A DNA stretch of 64,000 bases from Kryptolebias marmoratus. Lineage: Eukaryota > Chordata > Actinopteri > Cyprinodontiformes > Rivulidae. The notes under the pieces were generated by a model. That model made no database searches and had not been told where the DNA came from. It saw only the letters and a program-made list of their open reading frames with translations. The DNA is taken from contig NC_051434.1 of NCBI RefSeq assembly GCF_001649575.2, positions 17,709,551-17,773,550 on the forward strand. Direction: 5' to 3'. A program made the position numbers and the translations under genes. This document shows positions 24,300 through 34,479 of this stretch, piece after piece (the first letter of the stretch is position 1; every line of letters starts with the position of its first letter).

Positions 24300-26420
24300 T
24301 CACCAGAACCGATTGGCTGAGCAGGAGGATATTAGCTCCTCGGGGTTAATAAGGTGCAAAAAAGGCACAAATTTGGTGCAAGACACTTGTGAGGAAGTGG
24401 TTTTCAGTTAAAAAAAAAAAAAAAGTAAATTTCCCTATCTTAACAGTTGTTACATATTTTGAACCTCGTGGTGGCTGTCAAATGTGTTGCAAACATAACA
24501 GTCTAGCAGCTTGGATCGAGCATTGTCTGAGCCTGATTTTCACAAAGATAAAAAAAAAAAATGTGAGAAGACTTCGTGGTGCCGTCAATCAGCAAAAACA
24601 GCTGACATCCAGCAGCCGCGATCAAATCTCCAGACTGCATGTTAGGAAGCTCAAACGCCGATCCCAGAGCCTTCCCTTTCCAATCACGGACATCTCCACG
24701 TCAATACCGAGCCTGGACCTGTGTTGGCGCTACGCTAAATCAAACAGAGTATGAACAGAGGTTTCGATCCAATCAAGTTCCCCCAGTAAGCCGCCGCTAA
24801 CGAGGAACAATTACAGGAGCCTGGAGCCGGTCCCGTCTAAACAAGTGGTTCTTAACTCTAATATTACCAAACCCACGTGTGCTTTTCCCCCAAAAAATGA
24901 CAAGCCGAACTGTCGGCTGAGGAGAAAGCCGGCTCCCTCGGAGCTACACGGGCATTGAGCTGTCACGCTTAAAATTGTTCTGCTATTTGGGACTGCTCCT
25001 TAAATGGGAGGGAGAAATAAAGTTGTTTTTTTTGTGACAGCACAGGAAAAATAAAAAAGAAAAGTCGAGTCGATACTTTTAGTGGTTCAATGTGTCACCT
25101 GCAGACAATACCATTCTTTTTTTTTTTTTTTTACAACGACCACAGGGCAGACGGTTTACGTTAAAACGCAGAGCCTACCTGAGATATTAAATATAAAAAC
25201 AATACTGCGATGAAACCTTTCACTCCGACGCCATGCGAGTACAGTGTCATATATGTGTAAATGCGATCAAAAGTGTAAGAGTTACCTTTTTAATGTGGAA
25301 AAAAATGGCATCTCTAGTAAAAGCCGCTTGGAGCCCTGAGAAAACCACGAAGTAAACTTGTTTTTGGGACACTGAGCTGAGAGCTCTGACGCAACTCCAG
25401 CAGCACGATTCAAAGCATCAGCTGTCCTTTAAACATTTCTCAGTCGTGTCTTTAAAGCCGGTTCTGGTTCTGCTTAATGCCATTTTCGAGCACCAACTCA
25501 GACGTAAATTGAGTTTGTTAGTTGGAATCAGCATTTAGATATAAAAGAAATAATAATAACTTGGATAGACATGAAGCATATTTACACCAGTGCAAACTGA
25601 TTAGAAACATCGACCTGGAAAGAAGTAGCTGCAGAACTCTGGATGAGCTCTTAAAGGGAGTTTCCGCCTATTTATGCCAAATCCTAAACAGTTGTTTCAT
25701 TTTAAAGGGATAGATGTTGTAAACAGCTCTTTAGACAGCCTAAGCTTAGAGAAAGAGATCAGTTCGGACAGACTGATAGACTAACAGGTGGGACTTCCGC
25801 CAAGGAGGTTGTGTTTTTGGTAGCGTTGGTTGGTCTGTTCGCAAGATTAATTCAAAACTGTGGTGGTGATCCAGATCAGACTATTTTTTTAATGAAACTT
25901 TAGGCTTGGCAGAGGTTTAAATAATAAAATAGGCTCAAAAATCACATTTATGTAGAATCACATGTTCATGCGAATGCTATTTTATAAACCTTTACACTGC
26001 CGTCGAGTTTGATATTACGCCGTTATTTACATATATTCTGACGGTGATTTACTAATGCAAACAGCAGCAGCAGCTAGCAGTAGTATTTCCATTGCGATCT
26101 GGGGCACTCAAGGCAGAAATATTATAGTATTTCTGCTGAAATAAGTGTGCAAGGCACAACTGAGAGCGTTGTTTATCGGTGTCCACTCGGGACGGGCTGG
26201 GACTTCTGCTGGTTTAAGACAGCAGCAATCCATTTTGCCTTGGCCTCGCTCAGACTAGCCATTAACTCATCAATCTGTCAGCACTAATCTCTTTTTCTTC
26301 AACCTGAGGCCATTCTAATGTCTATTTCCAACAGGCGAGATGTTTATGATCATTTCTCAGAACTACATCAGTTATTTAGCTGCATAAAGGATCCATATGG
26401 TCTCTTCAAACTGCTACCTG
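24300..26420. other. Gene-free stretch upstream of the e2f6 3' end
   Basis: Contains A/T homopolymer runs (24409-24424, 25115-25132) and a family S fragment at about 26240-26340. No exon recognised. Confidence 0.35.
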
Positions 26421-26426
26421 TTTAAT
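26421..26426 (-). terminator. e2f6: Possible e2f6 poly(A) signal (ATTAAA)
   Basis: The plus-strand TTTAAT reads ATTAAA on the minus strand, about 255 bases past the e2f6 stop. It is the first plausible signal I could find. The motif is short, so this is weak without transcript data. Confidence 0.3.
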
Positions 26427-26680
26427 ACTACTGCGGTCATATTTATGAAAGGGATGCCCAAAACAGACTCAGAGCTGAGCTCCTACAACTTTTTGCCACA
26501 AATGACACAAACCAAAAATGTCCCGGCCATCTCTAAGCCGTCTCCGATTTGATGCTTGTGGGTGACGCTTTCCTCCACATCGCTTAGAGTTGGGTAAACC
26601 CTGAAGAGTCAAATACAAAGATATGATTCCAGACTGTTGTTCTTTCAGCCGGAATGAGTTTTTCCCCCCAAAGAGTCTGT

Positions 26681-29600
26681 TCAGGTAAGCAGCATGTCCA
26701 AGTCAGGCGCGGGACAGGCCTGTGACGCCTTCGGCATCTGCCAGGCTGTTGACGGGGGAGAGGCGATGCTTCCTGTAGAGGTGAAGGGACAGGATTACAG
26801 GAGGTTGCAGGGAATGTGGAGGCAGAAGGGTGACGGTACCCAGCGGTGGGTGTCGTGTCAGCTTGGACACTCATTTTACAACTACAAAAAAAAACAAACC
26901 AAGATAGGAAAACAAATCTTAACACGGTAATTTAAGTGTTGCCAACTTTCCGTCTGAAGCTGCGCTCCTCTCTGTGGTGTGTGTGACGTATAGACTGTCG
27001 CATCGGGAGAACAAAACTCACCTCTAGAGGACTCCTGGAGGCGAGGCAGGGGAGGTAAAGGGAGGGAATCACTCCCACAGGTTGTTGAATTGAACTGGCT
27101 GCCATCTGCGCTGCTGGCAGCTGTGTTGCCTGTGGACTCCATAGGATCGGAGCAGAGGAACACCTCGATGGGGCCGTTGGTGCTTCTGATGTGGACCTGG
27201 AGGCTCTGGGCAGCAGGAAAGCAAGCGCATCGATGATGAGGAGAGTCAACAAAGAAGCACTTCCAGACAAAATTGTGTGTGGAGGACGTACAGTGAGAGT
27301 TCAGCCCTGTAGGCATCGTCTGTTTTATTGCCTTACAGCCTGGAATTCAAAAATACACTGGGAGGTGGGGGTATTAAATTTACACAATATAACAAACACG
27401 TTAAGATGCCAATTTGTTTTAATGTGAAACAAGAAGAGAAAAAAAACTTGGCGTACATAACTATTTACCCAACTCCATTCCCTTCAATACTGCATAGCGC
27501 CATCTTTTGCATCGATTATGGTTCCAGTAGTACTGGGAAATGGGAATTTCAGAGTTCCCAGTTGTAAATTTCAACGGGAACGCCCCCTAAAGTGGGAGCA
27601 ACACTTAGAAAGTAGGAGCAACTCTGACTACTCCCAGTCAGGATTTCAAGATGGCTGCTCTTTGCAACTTTCGTAAGTTAACTCTGTTACCTTTACTGCT
27701 AATATTCATTCTTAAAGTTGTTTTTCACATTAAATCACTCCTACAACTAGTCCTTTTTAACGTGTATAACAAGTACTAAAACACGTTCCGTGAGCGGAGC
27801 GCAGATCTATTTAGTAAGATTTTATATCCAGAAACTGTGAGAAAACCAAAGGCTTTGCTGCGGGCGTCCATCTTGTTTCCGACTCTCACCGAGCGGGACA
27901 AGTGGAACGCGGTAAAGTGAGAAATGACGTCACTGCGACTTCCCAGTAACGAGTTCCGATGCACATTTAGCCACTGAAGGTTTTTTTTGCCCATTCTTCA
28001 TGACCGAACTGCTCCTGCTCCTTCAAGTTAGACAGCCACCGCTCATGTACTTGAAATCAGAACGGTTCCTCAGTCGGACTGAGGTCTGGGCTTTGATCGG
28101 ACCACTCCAGGACATTTACTTGAGTTGTTTCAGCAGTGGGTTAAACGTCATCATCCTGCTGGAGGGTCAACCTCGGCCTCTGACTGAGATCTCTAGAAGA
28201 GATCTCCAATTTGCTCCATCCATCTTTCTTTAAACTGTGACCAGTTTTCCCCAATCCCTGCTCATGAAAAACACCCCCACATCATGACGCTGCCACCACC
28301 ATCCTTCACTGAGAGGATGGTGGTCCCGGCACGATGAGCAGCATTAGGTTTGTACCACACATGGTGTCGTCCATTTTAGTCTTGTATAAGTACAGAGCAC
28401 CTTCTACCTTCTACGGTCCAACCTACGCGTTTCCATAAGCAATGTCTTCCCTGACCACTCGTCCATGAAGCCCAGTTATGTGCATCTTATGATGGGTTTA
28501 CTGCTACTCAGTGGGATATCAAGGGTTTGAAATATTGTTTTTTTTAAACCCAACCCTGATTTGTACTTCTTCACAACTTTGCGTCTGACCTGTGTGGACA
28601 GTTCCTTGGTCTTCATGCTGTCTGTTGCTTACAGGTCTATGTATCTACTGTGATCATTTGACACTTAAAGAAGATTCACTTGTGGGCAATCGAGCTAATG
28701 ATTGTGGCTTCTGAAGGTAATGGTTGGGGTTTCAAAGCAAATGGGCTGAATACATGTGCACGCATCCCTTTTTTAGTTTGAATATTTTTGGAATAAAACA
28801 TTTCCTCGCATTATTTAACTTAATTAAGCTGGAGACTTTGTACAGGTCCATTACTTTGACTCGAAATCCATTTGAATTCCTGGCTGTGAGACAACAGCAT
28901 CAAAACAAGAAGAAGGAGGAATGTTTTTTTTTTTTGCAACCCACCGAAGCAGGAACATACAGCAAATCCAAATCTTTCCATCTACGTACCTCCTCTGGAT
29001 GCGGCACCTGAACCTTTGTCTCTGCAGGAGCCTTGATGACAATCACAGTCTGCCCTTTCAAACTCTGAATCCCACAGACATCTGCGTATGTCAGGTAGGC
29101 GTATGTGATTCACGGGGTTAGGGGAAAAAAAATTGGACTCACTTGGACATAACTTGGAGTTAGCAGAGCTTTTACAATTAGGACATAGACAGGGTTTTTT
29201 TTTTTTTTTTTCTTGTTAGCAGAAAACAACATTGTATCAAATTAACTTCAGAACCAACTCTAGGTTTTTCTTCTTAACAGTTACCTCTTAAATGTCTCAA
29301 ACAGGTCTGGCTTTTTTGGCTAATTCAGAGAAGCTGAACGTGCAAACAAAAGGATATCTGTGAATGTGACGCTGCTCACACAACTTTCTTATCTGCTGCG
29401 TGCAACTTTGGATCAGGTAGTCCAGCTCCTCCTCCTCCTCGGCAAGAGCCACCAACTCCTCCAGCTCATCTTCGTTCGCTTTCTTGCCCCTGTGCACAGA
29501 TTTCAGAGCACAAGAAGGTTCATAGCCAAATACGTCCAGCGTCAAAACAACAGCAAGCTGCTGAGAAATGAATCCAGAGGAAAAAAAAACACTGTAAGTA

Positions 29601-32247
29601 CAAAAGTAGTTTAAGATAGCAGAGTTAGAAACATTCATTTGGACCGCGAGGATTTATGTTATATACCAAAACATACTCAACTTAGAGTAATACAATTAAT
29701 AAGACTTAAAGTTAACTTCTTCAGCTTTGATTTCAAGATAATAACCTTCAAATGAGCCTACTGTGACGTTACAATCATTATTTTTTTCCCCTTTATAACC
29801 TACAATAAGTACCCCAAAAAGAAAAACTGAAACAGAATCTATTCAAATCTTATTTATTAAAAGAAAAAAAAAACTGAAATGTCACATTTCTATAAAAAAT
29901 TCACACCCCTGGTAATGAGTTCCAGCCTCAAGTCATTTTGAAACGAGCCTCGCACAACCTGGATTTGGAGATTCTTCGCCGTTCTTCTTTGCAAATCCTC
30001 TTAAGCTCAGTCAGGCTAGACGGGCACTGCTGGTGGAGTCATTTTCAGGTCTCTACAGAGACGTTTGATAGGGTTCAAATCAGAGTTCTATCTGGGCTGC
30101 TTGTGGCAACAACCTCCTGCATCGTTTTCAAACTGCAGTGAACATCAGATAATTGCTGCTCTGAGTCACGTAACCAGCGCCTGACACCACCCGATCTATC
30201 TGTGCCACTCTTGGACATTCTCTGAGATGTCCCTAAGCCTCTCTTAGGTTGTCCTCTCAGTGTCTTTTGGGTCCTTGTCATGTTGGAAGGTGAACCTTCA
30301 GTCCAGTCTAAGGTCCTGACAACTGTGGAACAGGTTTTCATTGAGGAGATCTCTCTCTTTGCTCCATTCAGCTTTCCCTCAACTCTGACCAGTCTCCCAG
30401 TCCCTGCTGCTGAAAAACACCCCCACACAGCATGATGCTGCTACCACCATGCTTCACTGTGGGGATGGTATTGGACAGGTGATGAGCAGAGCCAGGTTTC
30501 CTCCTGACATAATGGTAGAATTATGGAATCATAAATAGATAGAATAGATAGAATCATCACCTTAGTACTGAGTTGGATCATATTTAGAGCAGTTCTAGCC
30601 TTGAGTCTTTTTAGCTTTGATGCAACAAACCTTGCCCATCTGGACTGGGGGATTTGCTATCATTCTTTTTTTTTAATCCTCAGTCTGGTTATATTGGGAC
30701 CGTCAGTGGAGCCATTTTCAGGCCCCTCAGAGATGTTTGATATGCTTCAAGTCAGAGCTCTGACTGGGCCACTCTAGGACATTCACTGAGGTGTCCTTAA
30801 GCCACTTCTGTGTGTCTTCTCTGTGTGTTTTGGGTCCTTGTCATTGTCTCGGTCCAGTTTGAGGTCCTGAACACTTGAACAGGATTTCATTGAGGATATC
30901 TCTGTACTTTGCTCCATTAAATTCAATTCAAAAATACTTTATTAATCCCAAAGGGAAATTAAATAAGAGCCAGGTTTCCTCCTGACATAATGGTAGAATT
31001 ATGGACAAACAGTTCAATTTTAGTTCCTTCAGAAAAGGGAAAGTTCCTCACAGTCTGAGAGTCCTTCCAGCACTGAGGAGATGCTTCTGTTTAACCACTC
31101 TGCCATAAAGCCCAGATCACTGGAGGTCTGCAGTTCTGGTTGTTCCTCTGGACGTTAGTCCCATCTCCACACAGGATCTCTGAAGCTCAGTTAGTGATCA
31201 TTAGGTTCTCAGTCACCTCTCTGACAGAGACCCTTCTCCTCTGATTGCTCAGTCTGGTGACCAGCTCTTGGAGGAGTCCTAGTTGTGCCAAACGTCAATT
31301 TGAGAATCATGGAGGCCACTAAGCTCTTGGGAACCTTCAGGGCAGAAAAATAAACTCTTGTGTAGCCGTTCTCAGATCTGTGCCTAGCAGCAATCCTGCC
31401 TCTGACCTCTGCAGGCAGGTTCCTTGACCTCACGGCTGGTTTTTGCTCCGAATGTCAGCTGGGAGGCGTTCTATACAGAGGTGTATTTCTTGCAAAATCA
31501 TGTCCAGACAATTTAATTTGTCACGCGTGAACTCCAGTCAAGTTGTAGAAACATCTCAGAGGCAATAAAGAGAAACAGGAGGCATCTGAGCTGACTTTCA
31601 AGCATTGTTGCGAAAGGTCTTTTCCAAGCACTTTCTTCAAAACTCAAGTACTTTCCAAATCTTGAAAATACCACATTGAAATCCACGCATTTTCAAAGTT
31701 TTAACATAAAATATGTCTGCAACAGAACACAGTCTAGGATCAAGCATTTGTCCGCAATCATAGGCTTTCATTTGTGTCACAGAGCACCCACTCCACCATC
31801 TTATACTTACACCCACTGTATATGACTTTTGGACTTTTTTCTGATGAGTCTGATCCCTTTCAAGACATTGGTGACGTCATATATGCGCCTCTTAGACACG
31901 CCGAGTTCCTCGGAGACTTCGTTTAGATCCAACACCCCGTTAACAGAGCGACTCAGCTTCTCTGCGAACCTCCGCGTCAGAAGACACAGTGAGGTCTCGT
32001 AGCGTGCCAACGATCGGAGTGACTTACGTGCTGTGGATTTGTGAAAAAAAAAAAAAAAAGACAGCAGGTACATATGAGAACAAGCTGCTCAGTATTTAAA
32101 AAAAGACTGAAAAAATGAGAATAATAAATAATAATTGCAGGTTGAGAGACAAAAGTTATTCAAGGACAAAGCCTTACATTTTTTTTCTGAAGAGGCGCGG
32201 AAGGACATGTCCTTCTTGGTTTTGGCAGCCCCGCTCTCAAACTTCAT
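26681..32247 (-). CDS. e2f6: E2F transcription factor 6 (six coding exons)
   Basis: Predicted transcriptional repressor of the E2F family; mammalian E2F6 binds DNA as a heterodimer with DP proteins and acts with a Polycomb complex. Coding exons, in minus-strand order, are 32247-32178, 32030-31811, 29489-29358, 29104-28990, 27205-27022 and 26772-26681. They total 813 nt, joining in frame to 270 codons plus stop. Residues 33-97 form the winged-helix DNA-binding domain, with RRIYDVTNVL at 71-80. Residues 98-140 form an acidic coiled coil. Residues 141-197 form the marked box, including AYLTYAD, IKAPAET and VHIRSTNGPIEVFLC. The last motif points to E2F6 rather than E2F1-5. Human E2F6 has 281 residues. 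The tail from 198 ends in DLDMLLT, with no recognisable pocket-binding motif. The intron between exons 29489-29358 and 29104-28990 has AT-AC ends; the others are GT-AG. The start at 32247 is the first in-frame ATG and has a good context (GAGACCATGA), but the frame stays open upstream to the acceptor, so a further coding exon is possible. Confidence 0.93.
27315..28885 (-). mobile_element. Tc1-like element in e2f6 intron, with a nested MITE
   Basis: The left end (TTATTGCCTTACAGCCTGGA, about 27328) and right end (GGCTGAATACATGTGCACGC, about 28744) are those of a widespread teleost Tc1-like family. Between them the complement of a decayed transposase can be followed (AAAAACACCCCCACATCATG near 28266). 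A second insertion lies at about 27520-27965, with ends resembling TACTGGGAAATGGGAATTT and, inverted, TTACTGGGAAGTCGCAGTGA. No intact frame remains. Confidence 0.75.
29105..29357 (-). other. e2f6: U12-type AT-AC intron of e2f6
   Basis: Reading the minus strand, the exon ends CATTCACAG at 29358. The intron begins ATATCCTTTT (29357-29348), a perfect match to the U12-dependent 5' splice site. The 3' end is AATCAC|ATACGCC with AC at 29106-29105. A branch-like TCCCCTAAC lies upstream, its last A (29118) about 13 nt from the splice site. No AG exists in the stretch where an AG acceptor would be needed to keep the conserved AYLTYAD sequence. Splicing here gives R-Y-A-Y-L-T-Y-A-D in frame, matching the R-L-A-Y-V-T-Y-Q-D of other E2Fs. 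E2F genes are among the known hosts of minor introns (recalled, not looked up). Confidence 0.9.
29850..30530 (-). mobile_element. Tc1-like transposase fragment in e2f6 intron
   Basis: The minus-strand frame starting at 30428 begins MWGCFSAAGTGRLVRVEGKL, the DDE-domain region typical of Tc1 transposases, but decays after about 30 residues. The family differs slightly from the neighbouring copy at 30540-31600. Confidence 0.8.
30540..31605 (-). mobile_element. Tc1-like copy, internally rearranged
   Basis: Nearly collinear with the copy at 48300-49740 (shared GAGTTGGATCATATTTAGAG, CTCACAGTCTGAGAGTCCTT-type blocks and GCCATAAAGCCCAGATCACT). At about 30917-30965 the transposase middle is replaced by AATACTTTATTAATCCC-type sequence, a common teleost retroelement tail. 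Confidence 0.75.
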
Positions 32248-32835
32248 GGTCTCATCTTGACTCTCATGTGGATCACCAGATTCCTCCTCCAGCCTTCTGT
32301 TTGCCTTGCAAGATAGAAAGAAAAAAGATCCCAACATACTATATTAGAAAGCAGCACATATAGAACGTATGGCATTCAAACATAAAAAAGAGACTTGTTT
32401 AGAAACAGTGAAGTCTCCAATTGCATGGTAGCCAAAAACAAGAGGGGAGACTAAAGAAGAGGTCATGGAGTGGTCAGTCTCCAGATGCTAAGCAGCAGCT
32501 AAAGGATTTAGAGTTTCTGCAAAGAGGAGAGGGTCAAGAATTCACCCGAAATGTCTGCAGACTGCAAGAAACATCTTACTGCTGTGCTGTTTTGTTTGTG
32601 GCTCAAAAAACTTCACCAAATGACATGCAAACTCATTTGTAGCTTTCACGTTAATGCAAATAATCATTTCTCCCAACCAATATCAGACAACCGTAGAGTA
32701 TTAATTTATATATTTTCGATTTAAACTAATGCCTGACACATGAGGCCGTTAATGAGGAGAAATACTTGTTTACTGTTGAGGCTAACTTTTCAGCTAATTT
32801 GAAGCGAACCTCCCTACCACCCCCCTCATGCTCAC

Positions 32836-33010
32836 CTCAGGCCCGTAAAAGTCCCTCTCTCCTCGGCCAGTTCAAAAATAATTCACTTTATCGCTTCTGT
32901 TTGTAGCACCCGAAGTCCGAAAAGTACACATATTGCCTCCCGACGATGATGTAGCTCACGCTAAAACGCATGTACAGCTACCGGAAGTACACAAACGTCA
33001 TCATCCGAAG
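32836..33010 (-). promoter_or_regulatory. e2f6: e2f6 non-coding first exon and promoter (candidate)
   Basis: Read on the minus strand, a donor CCTGAG|GTGAGC follows 32836. It could splice to the acceptor before 32304 of the first coding exon. The preceding bases contain an ETS motif (CCGGAAGT, plus-strand 32981-32988) and an ATF/CRE-like ACGTCATCA just upstream, typical of a housekeeping CpG promoter. The exon has two ATGs, but both open short frames that close inside it, so it cannot supply the e2f6 start. The transcription start is not visible. The exon assignment is inferred from the donor and the motifs. Confidence 0.5.
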
Positions 33011-33509
33011 CCAACAAGGTACAATTTCAAAATAAATATTGTTAATTTAAAAATACGTATATATGCATCGCTGTTTTAATTTACTGCAAATTTGAGTGTC
33101 TGTTAGTATGAAAAATACAGTGACCTGTAGTTGTACTAAACATTATATTGTTTTATTGTCACGCTCAGAACCATTTATCAACTTTGAATCATTTCAAACC
33201 TTTATTCTGAAGAATATAAAAACAGTTTCCGGTTCCCCACTGGCGCTACTTCAGCGCGGCTTATTTGTGTTGCTACCCGTCTTCTATTTGTGCATATACT
33301 GGTTTTAGTGGGATTATTTCTACTGCAATAATAATTTGTAAAAACAAAACGGATTGCTACAATATTTACACTCCAGGAATTTTCATGAGGTCCTAAACAG
33401 ACAACTGATCATTTCACTTTAGACAGTATTAGGAACTACTCCTACAGAAACATCCACAGCTAGAGTTTAACTGTGATCATAGCCTATTATGAAAGGCGGA
33501 AAATAAAGT

Positions 33510-33738
33510 ATTGGCCTATGTGTGTTTGTTTGCAAAATATCTCATGAATAACGGGATGTTTTTTAATGATCCTCTGAAAATAAACATTGGCTATACATCT
33601 ACAACTGATTGCTTTTTGATGACTGCCACAGCTAAACAATCTAAGTACCGTAAATACAAGTGTGGCTACAAGTCTATCAGTTTTAATTATGAGCTAAAAC
33701 TTGTTGTGGTAGTAGCTGATAGTCATCCCTAATGCATA
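33510..33738 (+). repeat. Family R repeat, single unit
   Basis: TTGCAAAATATCTCATGAAT through TTGTTGTGGTAGTAGCTGAT. The 33511-33732 reading frame is this repeat and not a gene. A shared flank at 33899-33925 (TTTAAGGAATGCTAG) also recurs near 43962. Confidence 0.7.
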
Positions 33739-33746
33739 CTTTAAAA

Positions 33747-33829
33747 CAGAGGTCCCCAATCCTGGTCCTGGAGGGCCTCTATCCTGCACGTTTTAGGTGG
33801 TTCTCCAGGACCAGGATTGGGGACCCTTG
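33747..33829. mobile_element. Short hairpin hAT MITE with 8-bp target duplication
   Basis: 83 bp that fold on themselves: CAGAGGTCCCCAATCCTGG at the left pairs with CCAGGATTGGGGACCCTTG at the right. The flanks CTTTAAAA (33739-33746) and CTTTAAGA (33830-33837) form an 8-bp duplication with one mismatch, the hAT signature. Confidence 0.9.
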
Positions 33830-34277
33830 CTTTAAGAGCTAACAAATCTTGTGAGATCTTTGTTTAAAACTTTGGAGAATGCCACACTCAATACGCATTT
33901 CTTTAAGGAATGCTAGTTTTATTGTAATTGTAAAAAGAAAACAATAAATATTAAAAGAAACAAGTAGATCTAAGATAAATGTCTAGAAAAAAGGACAAGG
34001 TGGGCCACTGGAAGGCCCCAAAATGACTAAATCCACCTGTGTGTGTGTGTGAGAGAGAGAGATACTACATTAACTTTTAAATGTACGGGGTATACAGAAA
34101 CACAGATTATGTGAAAGTAGCAAACCAGTACTGTAAAATATCTGTTCTGAATAAATTAATGTTTCATTAAAAATAAGTTCCAAGTTCTTTTAAATTTGTG
34201 ATGCTATAACATCCATACCAACATACAAAAACTGACTAATGTTCTTAACTTTGAAATGTTGAAATTAGAAACACATT

Positions 34278-34283
34278 TTTATT
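34278..34283 (-). terminator. srfbp1: srfbp1 poly(A) signal (AATAAA)
   Basis: Plus-strand TTTATT reads AATAAA on the minus strand about 200 bases past the srfbp1 stop codon at 34480. It is the first canonical hexamer downstream. A second hexamer lies near 33920, so alternative ends are possible. Confidence 0.6.
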
Positions 34284-34479
34284 GATGTTTCACACAAACA
34301 TCTGAAGAATCGAAGATTTAAGCCATGATTTCACCAGCCTACTACACACCATCACAGATCTAAGCTGGGATCCTCACTGGTGCTGAGAACTAGGTGGTAG
34401 TCTTTATATCCTGCAAGAATGGAATACAGAAGTAACCCAAATGTGACAAAAAAAAAAAATTAGTTAATATAAAATTGTC

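Noticed and set aside
29341..29400. GT-AG alternative for the e2f6 intron (donor GTGAGC at 29383, acceptor after GCAG before 29087)
   Set aside because: It is in frame but would delete about 15 residues, including the conserved AYLTYAD of the marked box. The AT-AC signals fit far better.
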